From Nitrospinota bacterium (GTDB taxonomy: Bacteria; Nitrospirota; Thermodesulfovibrionia; Thermodesulfovibrionales; UBA1546), in contig JAHILQ010000174.1 of assembly GCA_018896985.1 (NCBI GenBank), positions 1 through 5,816 on the forward strand: a stretch of DNA of 5,816 nucleotides, in the 5' to 3' direction. Positions 1-5,072 of this stretch are shown here, piece by piece. The position numbers and the translations under genes are program-made. The notes under the pieces were generated by a model, which made no database searches, was not told the origin of the DNA, and saw only the letters and a program-made list of their open reading frames with translations. How positions within the stretch are numbered: position 1 is the stretch's first letter; every line of letters starts with the position of its first letter.

Positions 1-234
1 CGGTATAGGCCCCACAAGCGTTACGTTCATCCCCATTGAGCAAATCCCTGAGGTAAGAGCGCTTTCTATCATATATCCTGAAAGCCTTGTGTCCTTTCCT
101 ATCAGAACCATATTCCTGCCGTGCTTTTTCCTCAGAACCTTAGCTGCTGCCATTCCGATCCTGAGCACATTTTCAGGAGTCATTGGATACTTATTTACCC
201 TGCCTCTTATGCCGTCTGTCCCGAATAATTTCAT
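1..234 (-). CDS. glmM: Phosphoglucosamine mutase GlmM, N-terminal part (cut by window edge)
   Basis: GlmM converts glucosamine-6-phosphate to glucosamine-1-phosphate in the cytoplasm, on the route to UDP-GlcNAc, peptidoglycan and LPS. Only the first 78 codons are visible. The protein opens with MKLFGTDGIRGRVNKYPMTP, the hallmark start of GlmM (FGTDGIRG motif at residues 4-11), followed by a KDTRLSGYMIESAL segment typical of domain 1 of the alpha-D-phosphohexomutase family. The catalytic phosphoserine, normally near residue 100, lies beyond the left edge. The ATG is preceded by GGAG at 242-245 with 8-nt spacing. It follows cdaR after a 146-nt repeat-filled gap, completing the familiar cdaA-cdaR-glmM order. 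In Firmicutes GlmM binds and inhibits CdaA; whether that holds here is inference. Identification is firm from the N-terminus and the context. Confidence 0.95.
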   Translation of the reverse strand, partial: MKLFGTDGIRGRVNKYPMTPENVLRIGMAAAKVLRKKHGRNMVLIGKDTRLSGYMIESALTSGICSMGMNVTLVGPIP

Positions 235-241
235 ATAAAAG

Positions 242-245
242 CTCC
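242..245 (-). promoter_or_regulatory. Shine-Dalgarno of glmM
   Basis: On the minus strand GGAG stands 8 nt before the glmM ATG (234), which supports that start. It lies 5 nt downstream, in transcript direction, of the tandem AGTGTC array, so folding of that array could affect its accessibility (inference). Confidence 0.7.
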
Positions 246-250
246 GTTTT

Positions 251-276
251 AGTGTCAGTGTCAGTGTCAGTGTCAG
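251..276. repeat. Tandem hexamer array, AGTGTC x 4 plus AG
   Basis: Four perfect consecutive copies of AGTGTC (251, 257, 263, 269) plus a partial fifth unit lie in the cdaR-glmM gap, just upstream of the glmM ribosome binding site on the minus strand. Further single copies occur at 290 and 303 on the plus strand. Reverse-complement copies (GACACT) occur at 331, 344 and 360. The array is non-coding, so copy-number changes would not shift a reading frame but would change the length and folding of the glmM leader. Confidence 0.95.
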
Positions 277-289
277 CAAATCAGTATTC

Positions 290-349
290 AGTGTCAGTGG
301 TTAGTGTCAGTAAGATTTGTCACTGACACAGACACTAAAAACTGACACT
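290..349. repeat. Imperfect inverted repeat built from AGTGTCAG units
   Basis: The arms 290-311 and 328-349 are 22 nt each and match as reverse complements at 19 of 22 positions, with a 16-nt spacer (312-327). Each arm carries two AGTGTC-like units, and a shorter alternative pairing (303-311 with 322-330, 8 of 9) is also possible. Transcribed as part of the cdaR-glmM message, it could form a long hairpin. No T-run follows it on the minus strand, so it does not look like an intrinsic terminator. Confidence 0.8.
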
Positions 350-380
350 GTAAGAGACTGACACTAATCACTTACACTGT

Positions 381-1022
381 TCACTTTCTTTTTATAACAA
401 CCTTTACGCTGACTTCCTGCATGTCAGTTCTTATATTTCTGCCGGCCATATCAATGCGCACAGTCTGAGTGAAAGTTTTATCAGCGTCTGAAATATCAAC
501 AGGCTCTGTCCTCAGAAATTTTACTTTGCCTGTCTCTGTCCTTACTCCCTCAATGGCCACATCCGTAGGCAAAACCTCTACAGAACTCACAACAAACCCT
601 TCTTTAGGACTGCCAGCCATAATTGCATTTACAGGCACGGTCTTAATAATCGTCTCTTCCAGCACAATCCATGCAGACGAGGGGGTTATGCCTGTAATGT
701 TAATTGTAGGAGGGATTTTAACATCGTCCTTGTTTATATAGTATATTCCCTTCCCTTTTTTTGCTTTGCTCAAATCCACATGAACTCTTACATCAGACGG
801 CTTCATATTCCTGAGAATTCTATCCTGCCCTTTCAGGCTCACATTTACAGATTTCACTCCCTGCTTAATACTCTCAAGCCCCTGCGGTATATTTTTAAGT
901 TCCATAGGAACATCAATTGATATCTCAGACTGTCCCTTTGAGATAACAAAAAACCACAAGATTATTGCCATGACAACCGCAGTAACTTTCAATCCGAAAT
1001 TCTCAAGCAATCGCCTTCTCAT
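381..1022 (-). CDS. cdaR: CdaR/YbbR-domain regulator of diadenylate cyclase
   Basis: A 213-residue membrane-anchored protein with a basic N-terminus (MRRRLLENFGLK), a single membrane segment at about residues 12-29 (VTAVVMAIILWFFVISKG) and an exported beta-rich region with two YbbR-like repeats, roughly residues 32-118 and 125-211. Bacillus CdaR has four YbbR repeats, so this is a short form. In characterised systems CdaR contacts the membrane cyclase CdaA and modulates c-di-AMP synthesis from outside the membrane. The ATG overlaps the cdaA stop as ATGA (1019-1022), implying translational coupling, and glmM follows. The assignment rests on the architecture (one N-terminal membrane helix plus YbbR repeats) and on the neighbours; the sequence of this family is poorly conserved. 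Confidence 0.9.
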   Translation of the reverse strand: MRRRLLENFGLKVTAVVMAIILWFFVISKGQSEISIDVPMELKNIPQGLESIKQGVKSVNVSLKGQDRILRNMKPSDVRVHVDLSKAKKGKGIYYINKDDVKIPPTINITGITPSSAWIVLEETIIKTVPVNAIMAGSPKEGFVVSSVEVLPTDVAIEGVRTETGKVKFLRTEPVDISDADKTFTQTVRIDMAGRNIRTDMQEVSVKVVIKRK

Positions 1023-1807
1023 TGTGCTGCCTTCTCGTAGAGTCGAGTCTCCGACTTCTTGGATGTGAACATATCCGTTAATAGATCACGGAGAGTCCCC
1101 ATGTCAATATGGGTTTCAAGTTTTCCGCCGACAGCCATAGAGATATTGCCTGTTTCTTCAGAAACTATAATAGCAACCGCATCTGTTTCTTCTGTAAGTC
1201 CGAGTCCTGCCCTGTGTCTTGTGCCCATGGCTTTATCAACCTCAGATCTGAGCATGATAGGCAGAAAACAACCTGCGGCAACAATCCTGTTCCCTTTTAT
1301 AACAACCGCTCCGTCGTGTATCGGAGATGAAGGATGAAAGATGCTGAGGAGTATTTCACGCGTAACTCTTGCATCAAGCGATGTGCCTATCTCAACAAAT
1401 TCATTCAGGCTTGTTTCACGCTCAATAACGATCAATGCGCCAATCTTTCTGTTTGCAAGGGCAACGGAAGCCTTGACTATCTCTTCCAGAGATTTGAGTT
1501 CCTCAGCAGATGTGAATGACTGCAAAAACGGCGTCTCGCCCATCCGTGCAAGCGCCCTTCTGATCTCAGGCTGGAAGAGCACTATCATCGCTATAACTAT
1601 CTGCGCCCAGAAGCTCTGTATTATCCAGTCCATTGTGTAAAGTCCTGTATAGCCTGACAGGATAGAGGCAAGCAGCAGCACCCCGATACCTATAAGCATC
1701 TGGACAGCCTTTGTGCCTTTTATAAACAGAAGCAGACGGTAAAGCAGAAGGGACACGAGAATAATGTCCAGAATATCCTGCCATCTTAATTGACTAAATA
1801 TTCCCAC
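1019..1807 (-). CDS. cdaA: Membrane diadenylate cyclase CdaA (c-di-AMP synthase)
   Basis: Condenses two ATP into cyclic di-AMP, a second messenger controlling potassium and osmolyte balance and cell-wall homeostasis. The protein is 262 residues, usual for CdaA. Hydrophobic segments lie at about 12-29, 35-52 and 61-78, followed by the linker FQPEIRRALARMG (78-90) and a DAC (DisA_N) catalytic domain from about 100. Both signature motifs are intact: DGA at 165-167 (in PIHDGAVV) and RHR at 197-199 (in GTRHRAGLGL). The start codon is GTG, preceded by AAGAGGG at 1814-1820 with 6-nt spacing inside the end of the deaminase gene, with a single base between that gene's stop and this start. The stop overlaps cdaR. 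No c-di-AMP phosphodiesterase (GdpP or DhhP type) is in the window. Confidence 0.96.
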   Translation of the reverse strand: MGIFSQLRWQDILDIILVSLLLYRLLLFIKGTKAVQMLIGIGVLLLASILSGYTGLYTMDWIIQSFWAQIVIAMIVLFQPEIRRALARMGETPFLQSFTSAEELKSLEEIVKASVALANRKIGALIVIERETSLNEFVEIGTSLDARVTREILLSIFHPSSPIHDGAVVIKGNRIVAAGCFLPIMLRSEVDKAMGTRHRAGLGLTEETDAVAIIVSEETGNISMAVGGKLETHIDMGTLRDLLTDMFTSKKSETRLYEKAAQ

Positions 1808-1808
1808 C

Positions 1809-2318
1809 TCAAACCCTCTTTTTAAGCCACTCTTTAGGATTTATTGTATGAAACCTGCCATTACTATCCGAATAAACCACCCTTGCAATCCGTGCATTGA
1901 GTATTATCCTTTTGCACATCATGCACGGCTCTGAATGGCATTCATCAGCACCGTCATCGGCTCCTGATATATATATAGTTGCGCCTTCAAGTTCATGAAC
2001 TGCTGCGCGTATTACTGCATTTGCCTCTGCGTGAACGCTGTGACAGAGTTCGTATCTTTCGCCGTGAGGGATTTGAAGTTCCTTTCTCGTGCATTTTCCG
2101 ACCTCAAGACAATCCTTCATGCCTGCCGGAGCGCCGTTATATCCTGTGCTGACAATGATATTGTCTTTCGTAATCACAGCGCCATACTTGCGTCTGAGGC
2201 ATGTAGCCCTTGTTGAAACAGCCTTGGCTATATTTATGAAATATTCATCCCAGCCCGGTCTCTTACTCTTCTTTTTACGGAGCACTTCTGAGAAGTGCTG
2301 CCGTTTACTTTTAGGCAT
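1809..2318 (-). CDS. dCMP deaminase (zinc-dependent, ComEB-like)
   Basis: Deaminates dCMP to dUMP, feeding thymidylate synthase. The 169-residue protein carries the family zinc site: HAE at 96-98 (in SVHAEANAV), where E98 would be the proton shuttle, and PCMMC at 131-135. The segment RPGWDEYFINIAKAVSTRATC (20-40) and GYNGAPAGMKDC (59-70) are typical of dCMP deaminases rather than cytidine or tRNA adenosine deaminases. Family members usually begin close to the WDEYF motif; here about 20 residues of basic extension precede it. An in-frame TAG two codons upstream fixes the ATG at 2318 as the earliest possible start. No Shine-Dalgarno is visible before it. It lies 53 nt after the zinc permease gene and 1 nt before cdaA. 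Confidence 0.92.
   Translation of the reverse strand: MPKSKRQHFSEVLRKKKSKRPGWDEYFINIAKAVSTRATCLRRKYGAVITKDNIIVSTGYNGAPAGMKDCLEVGKCTRKELQIPHGERYELCHSVHAEANAVIRAAVHELEGATIYISGADDGADECHSEPCMMCKRIILNARIARVVYSDSNGRFHTINPKEWLKKRV
1814..1820 (-). promoter_or_regulatory. Shine-Dalgarno deciding the GTG start of cdaA
   Basis: AAGAGGG on the minus strand lies 6 nt before GTG at 1807, inside the last codons of the deaminase gene. It supports the GTG start and suggests translation of cdaA is coupled to the gene before it. Confidence 0.7.
2281..2299 (-). other. Perfect hairpin in the first codons of the dCMP deaminase gene
   Basis: AGCACTTC (2281-2288) pairs perfectly with GAAGTGCT (2292-2299) around a 3-nt loop. 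It covers codons 7-13, inside the basic N-terminal extension, starting 19 nt after the A of the ATG. It could modulate translation initiation (inference). It has no following T-run, so it is not a terminator. Confidence 0.6.
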
Positions 2319-2371
2319 ATTCTATATTATTAGATTCAGAGCGCAAAATGCAAAGATGGATGTAAAGAAGG

Positions 2372-3166
2372 CTATCTCCTTGCCCTCAAAAACGCAGCGA
2401 AAAAAAGCGCTGTGATTACCAGGACGATTGTGCCGCCCGGCGAGAGGTCAAACTGATATGAAAGATAAAGCCCTGCTATCGTAGAAAAAAGGGCAACAGA
2501 GCATGATATGAGCATCATCGGATAAAAACTTCTTGAAAGCAGTTGGGCAACAGCGCCGGGAATGACAAGAAGGGCAGAGACAAGGATAATCCCCACAACC
2601 TTGATAGAGATAACAATCGCCACCGCCATAGAGAGCAGAAAGAGCGATTTAATCAGACGTGTCGGGATACCGCTTACAATCGCAAGTTCTTCATTGAATG
2701 TCGTAAACAAAAGCTCCTTCATAATCATCATAATCGCAGCAAGGATTACTATTGTTACTGCAATTGTCAGCCACATCTCGTTTTCGCTTATTGCAAGGAT
2801 GCTGCCGAAGAGATAGCCGAAAAGATCTACATTGTAACTTTTTGAAAGGCTTATCAGAACTATGCCGAGAGCCATTGAGCTTGAAAAGAATACGCCTATG
2901 GCGGTATCTTCCGCCACCCTGCCCTTTGAGCTTATTTTCTCAATTCCGAATGCCACAAGGATGGAATATATCATCGCTGTTATGACAGGATTTACTCCCG
3001 CAAGAAAACCTATTGCAACTCCTCCGAATGCCGCATGGGAAATGCCTGAGCCGACAAATGCAACCCTTCTCATGACAACAAAGACAGAGACTACACCTGC
3101 AAGTATGCTGATAGCTATGCCGGTGACAACAGCCCTTTGCATGAACCCGTATGACAAGATTTCCAT
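2372..3166 (-). CDS. znuB: Zinc/manganese-type ABC transporter permease (ABC-3 family)
   Basis: Inner-membrane channel subunit of the metal importer, 264 residues from the chosen start. It is almost wholly hydrophobic, with about seven to eight membrane segments, and carries conserved ABC-3 features: RRVAFVGSGISHAAFGGVA near the first cytoplasmic loop and a VVGIILVSALLVIPGAVAQLL segment late in the protein, a strong family signature. An earlier in-frame ATG at 3187 would add seven residues (MREAEEI). The ATG at 3166 is preferred because it has GAGGA at 3171-3175 and overlaps the ATPase stop as TAATG, a coupling arrangement. The protein then begins MEILSYGFMQRA, as is typical. Metal specificity cannot be read from the permease; zinc is inferred from the binding protein. 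Confidence 0.92.
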   Translation of the reverse strand: MEILSYGFMQRAVVTGIAISILAGVVSVFVVMRRVAFVGSGISHAAFGGVAIGFLAGVNPVITAMIYSILVAFGIEKISSKGRVAEDTAIGVFFSSSMALGIVLISLSKSYNVDLFGYLFGSILAISENEMWLTIAVTIVILAAIMMIMKELLFTTFNEELAIVSGIPTRLIKSLFLLSMAVAIVISIKVVGIILVSALLVIPGAVAQLLSRSFYPMMLISCSVALFSTIAGLYLSYQFDLSPGGTIVLVITALFFAAFLRARR

Positions 3167-3936
3167 TATTTCCTCAGCCTCTCGCATTTATCACATCCGT
3201 CAGAATGTATCAGTATATCCACATTCTTGCCGTAGAGCCTTTTAAGCACATTCTCGTCAAGCGCGCCAAGAGGCGCGCCGTGGTAATAGAGAATTTTATT
3301 CAGGCAGGCAATCTCATCAACATATGCTGTCACAGCGCCGATATCATGCGACACCATAATAATTGTCAACCCCAGTTTCTTCTGGAATCCCTTAAGCAGG
3401 TGATAAAAATCCTCCTGTCCCACAACATCTATGCCTGTGCTCGGCTCGTCAAGTATGAGTATTTTCGGATTGCTCACAAGCGCCCTTGCAATAGAGATGC
3501 GCTGCTGCTCTCCGCCTGACATCTCGCCAAACGGAAAATTCTCATGCCCCGACATCCCGATAAGCTCTATATATTCACGCGCCTTTTCTTTCTCCTTTTT
3601 TGAAGGCCATCTGAAAAGCCCGAGCTTTCCGTATAATCCCATTGTCACAACATCTATTGCCCTTGCAGGGAAATTAATGTCAAGGTTAAGATGCTGCGGC
3701 ACATACCCAAAAACTCCTTCTCTTAAACATTCCTCGGAAGATTTGCCCAACACCCTTACCTCTCCTGTAGAATGCTTAATAAGGCCGAGTATTGACTTCA
3801 GGAATGTTGTCTTGCCGCTGCCGTTAGGCCCGACAATGCCGAGGAATTTTCCTTCTTCAAGAGTGAGGTTTATATCCTTCAGTATTTCTTTGCCGCTCAG
3901 AACAACAGAAAGGTTTTTTATTTCTATTGCGTTCAT
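3166..3936 (-). CDS. znuC: Zinc ABC transporter ATP-binding protein
   Basis: Cytoplasmic ATPase that powers metal import; 256 residues. All nucleotide-binding motifs are intact: Walker A GPNGSGKTT (36-44), Q-loop glutamine Q81 (YVPQHLNLD), signature MSGGEQQR (139-146), Walker B ILILDEPS (159-166), D-loop near 168-171 and switch histidine H197 (VSHD). The PQ...D.NFP segment after the Q-loop is typical of ATPases for metal-chelate and zinc/manganese uptake. The C-terminal tail ends in HSDGCDKCERLRK, so H244, C248 and C251 make a small possible metal site, where many ZnuC proteins instead have histidines. The ATG at 3936 has no strong ribosome binding site. The gene is 147 nt downstream of the binding-protein gene and overlaps the permease start by one base. 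Confidence 0.93.
   Translation of the reverse strand: MNAIEIKNLSVVLSGKEILKDINLTLEEGKFLGIVGPNGSGKTTFLKSILGLIKHSTGEVRVLGKSSEECLREGVFGYVPQHLNLDINFPARAIDVVTMGLYGKLGLFRWPSKKEKEKAREYIELIGMSGHENFPFGEMSGGEQQRISIARALVSNPKILILDEPSTGIDVVGQEDFYHLLKGFQKKLGLTIIMVSHDIGAVTAYVDEIACLNKILYYHGAPLGALDENVLKRLYGKNVDILIHSDGCDKCERLRK
3171..3175 (-). promoter_or_regulatory. Shine-Dalgarno deciding the permease start
   Basis: GAGGA on the minus strand sits 4 nt before the ATG at 3166, inside the last codons of the ATPase gene. It favours the TAATG-coupled start over the upstream ATG at 3187, which has no clear ribosome binding site. Confidence 0.6.
3261..3278 (-). other. GC-only hairpin inside the ATPase gene
   Basis: GCGCGCC (3261-3267) and GGCGCGC (3272-3278) are perfect reverse complements around a 4-nt loop. 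The bases encode part of the HGAPLGALDEN stretch near the C-terminus, about 95 nt before the permease start. The stem is far richer in GC than its surroundings. Any role in message stability or decay is inference. Confidence 0.5.
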
Positions 3937-3967
3937 ATTAATCTTAATGTGCCTTTATCATAATTAC

Positions 3968-4058
3968 TGTCATTCATTCCGGCTTGGCCCTATTTTGTCA
4001 TTGCGGCTTGTCCGCAATCCTTCTGAAAAAGAAAGATTCCGAACAAGTCGGAATGACA
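3968..4058. repeat. REP-like inverted hairpin pair between zinc genes
   Basis: Hairpin A is ATTGCGG (4000-4006), loop CTTGT, CCGCAAT (4012-4018). Hairpin B, in opposite orientation, is ATTCCGA (4036-4042), loop ACAAG, TCGGAAT (4048-4054). The two units are also imperfect reverse complements of each other over 28 nt (3996-4023 against 4031-4058, 23 matches, 7-nt spacer). A fragment of a third unit precedes them: TGTCATT at 3968-3974 and GGCTTG at 3981-3986. This resembles dispersed REP/RAYT-mobilised elements. It lies in the 147-nt gap between the binding-protein and ATPase genes, where it would be transcribed if they share a message. No T-run follows on either strand. Confidence 0.8.
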
Positions 4059-4083
4059 GAAAAATAAACAGAGTCTCCCCCAC

Positions 4084-4986
4084 TCATTTCATCCCCTCTT
4101 CCATTACAGAAAGATTATATCTCATAAGTCCTATATATGTATCCCTGCCCTTAACATTAGCGCCGCCAATCGGATCAAGAAACAAAACCTTTGCGCCAGC
4201 CTCTTTTGCAACAACCTCTGCAATCTTCGGATTAAACTGAGGCTCTGCAAAGACAATTTTTGAGTTTATCTTCTTTATCTCACTTACAATCTTTGCAATA
4301 TGTTTCGGAGAAGGCTCTCTGCCGGGAGATTCCTCTATAACCCCTGCAACCCTGAGCCCGTATCTTTTTGAAAAATAGTTCCATGCAGGATGAAAGGTTA
4401 CATACTCTTTTACACGGAAACTTTTTACTCTATTCATAATCTCGATGTGAAGGGCATCTAAATCTTTTTTATATTTCTCAGCATTCTCTCTGTAATAAGC
4501 CTCTCCCTCGGGGTCAGCCTTGGAGAGAGCATTCTTTACCTTATCCACAACTGTTTTCATTAATACAGGGTCAAGCCACACATGAGGGTCAGCAGACCCA
4601 TGATGCCCTTTTTCTTCAGAAGCGCCTGCGCCGGCATGAGAATGAACATGCCTTATCAGGGGAAGCCCTGATGTTGCTTCAACAATAATAAGCCTTCTGT
4701 TAGAAGATGCCTTTATCATCTTTTCTGCCCAGAATTCAAGCCCCGCGCCTGCCTTTACAAAAATCTTTGAATTCTGTATCTCCATCATATCCAATGGCGT
4801 GGGCTCAAATGTATGCGGTGATGCCCCAGGCGGCAGCATAACCTTAACGCTGACTCTGTCTTTGCCGACCTGCCTTGTTACATCACCAAGAGGATAAATG
4901 CTTGCAACAACCTTTATCTTTTCTGCAGCCGAGGCATAAGCAAAAGACAAAAACACTGCTATGAGAATTACGATAAATCTTTTCAT
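4084..4986 (-). CDS. znuA: Periplasmic zinc-binding protein (ZnuA/TroA-like, cluster A-I)
   Basis: Captures Zn(II) in the periplasm and delivers it to the permease; 300 residues. A signal peptide covers about residues 1-20 (MKRFIVILIAVFLSFAYASA), with likely cleavage after ASA and no lipobox cysteine, so the protein is soluble rather than lipid-anchored. Expected metal ligands are H58 (SPHTFEP), H135 (DPHVWLDP), H199 (TFHPAWNYF) and D271 (LFLDPIGG). Histidine as the third ligand matches zinc-type proteins such as TroA, whereas manganese-type PsaA has glutamate there. A short His-rich loop (H113, H115, H117, H128, H129) precedes the second ligand, as in ZnuA. AGGAGGG at 4997-5003 precedes the ATG by 10 nt, and a strong promoter lies just upstream. 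Zinc is the likely substrate; manganese is not excluded. Confidence 0.94.
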   Translation of the reverse strand: MKRFIVILIAVFLSFAYASAAEKIKVVASIYPLGDVTRQVGKDRVSVKVMLPPGASPHTFEPTPLDMMEIQNSKIFVKAGAGLEFWAEKMIKASSNRRLIIVEATSGLPLIRHVHSHAGAGASEEKGHHGSADPHVWLDPVLMKTVVDKVKNALSKADPEGEAYYRENAEKYKKDLDALHIEIMNRVKSFRVKEYVTFHPAWNYFSKRYGLRVAGVIEESPGREPSPKHIAKIVSEIKKINSKIVFAEPQFNPKIAEVVAKEAGAKVLFLDPIGGANVKGRDTYIGLMRYNLSVMEEGMK

Positions 4987-4996
4987 ATCTTTTATG

Positions 4997-5003
4997 CCCT
5001 CCT
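4997..5003 (-). promoter_or_regulatory. Shine-Dalgarno of the zinc-binding protein gene
   Basis: AGGAGGG on the minus strand is a near-complete anti-16S match, 10 nt before the ATG at 4986. It is the strongest ribosome binding site in the window. Confidence 0.75.
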
Positions 5004-5015
5004 TTTATGTCATCT

Positions 5016-5044
5016 ATCGTAGCGGTGTTTGAAACTGCTGTCAA
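5016..5044 (-). promoter_or_regulatory. Sigma70-type promoter of the zinc uptake genes
   Basis: On the minus strand the -35 box is a perfect TTGACA (5044-5039), then a 17-nt spacer, then -10 TACGAT (5021-5016, four of six). Transcription would start near 5009, giving a leader of about 23 nt containing the Shine-Dalgarno. The spacer contains the 9-bp palindrome GTTTGAAAC (5027-5035), but no sequence I recognise as a canonical Zur box. Confidence 0.7.
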
Positions 5045-5066
5045 GATAGAGGAGTTTGTGTAAAAT
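5038..5066 (+). promoter_or_regulatory. Candidate divergent promoter of the MFS exporter
   Basis: On the plus strand -35 CTGTCA (5038-5043, four of six), a 17-nt spacer and -10 TAAAAT (5061-5066, five of six). The start of transcription would fall at about 5072-5074, on or beside the ATG at 5073. The -35 box overlaps that of the zinc promoter on the other strand. Confidence 0.45.
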
Positions 5067-5072
5067 ATCATA

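Noticed and set aside
251..365. Repeated short units resembling a small CRISPR array
   Set aside because: The unit is only 6-8 bases, several copies are tandem with no spacers, orientations are mixed and there is no cas gene.
469..741. Plus-strand open frame opposite cdaR
   Set aside because: Antisense shadow of a well-supported coding gene, with no family features or ribosome binding site.
3164..3187. Upstream ATG at 3187 as the permease start
   Set aside because: It would add seven polar residues and lacks a clear Shine-Dalgarno, whereas 3166 has GAGGA and a TAATG junction.
3996..4058. Rho-independent terminator between the zinc-binding protein and ATPase genes
   Set aside because: The hairpins are not followed by a T-run on either strand; REP-like structure fits better.
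3431..4240. Long plus-strand open frame of 269 codons
   Set aside because: It runs antisense to the ATPase and binding-protein genes, crosses the REP-like gap, and its translation shows no recognisable family motif.
5027..5035. GTTTGAAAC palindrome as a Zur operator
   Set aside because: Only 9 bp with symmetry lost immediately outside; too short and unlike known Zur boxes to annotate.
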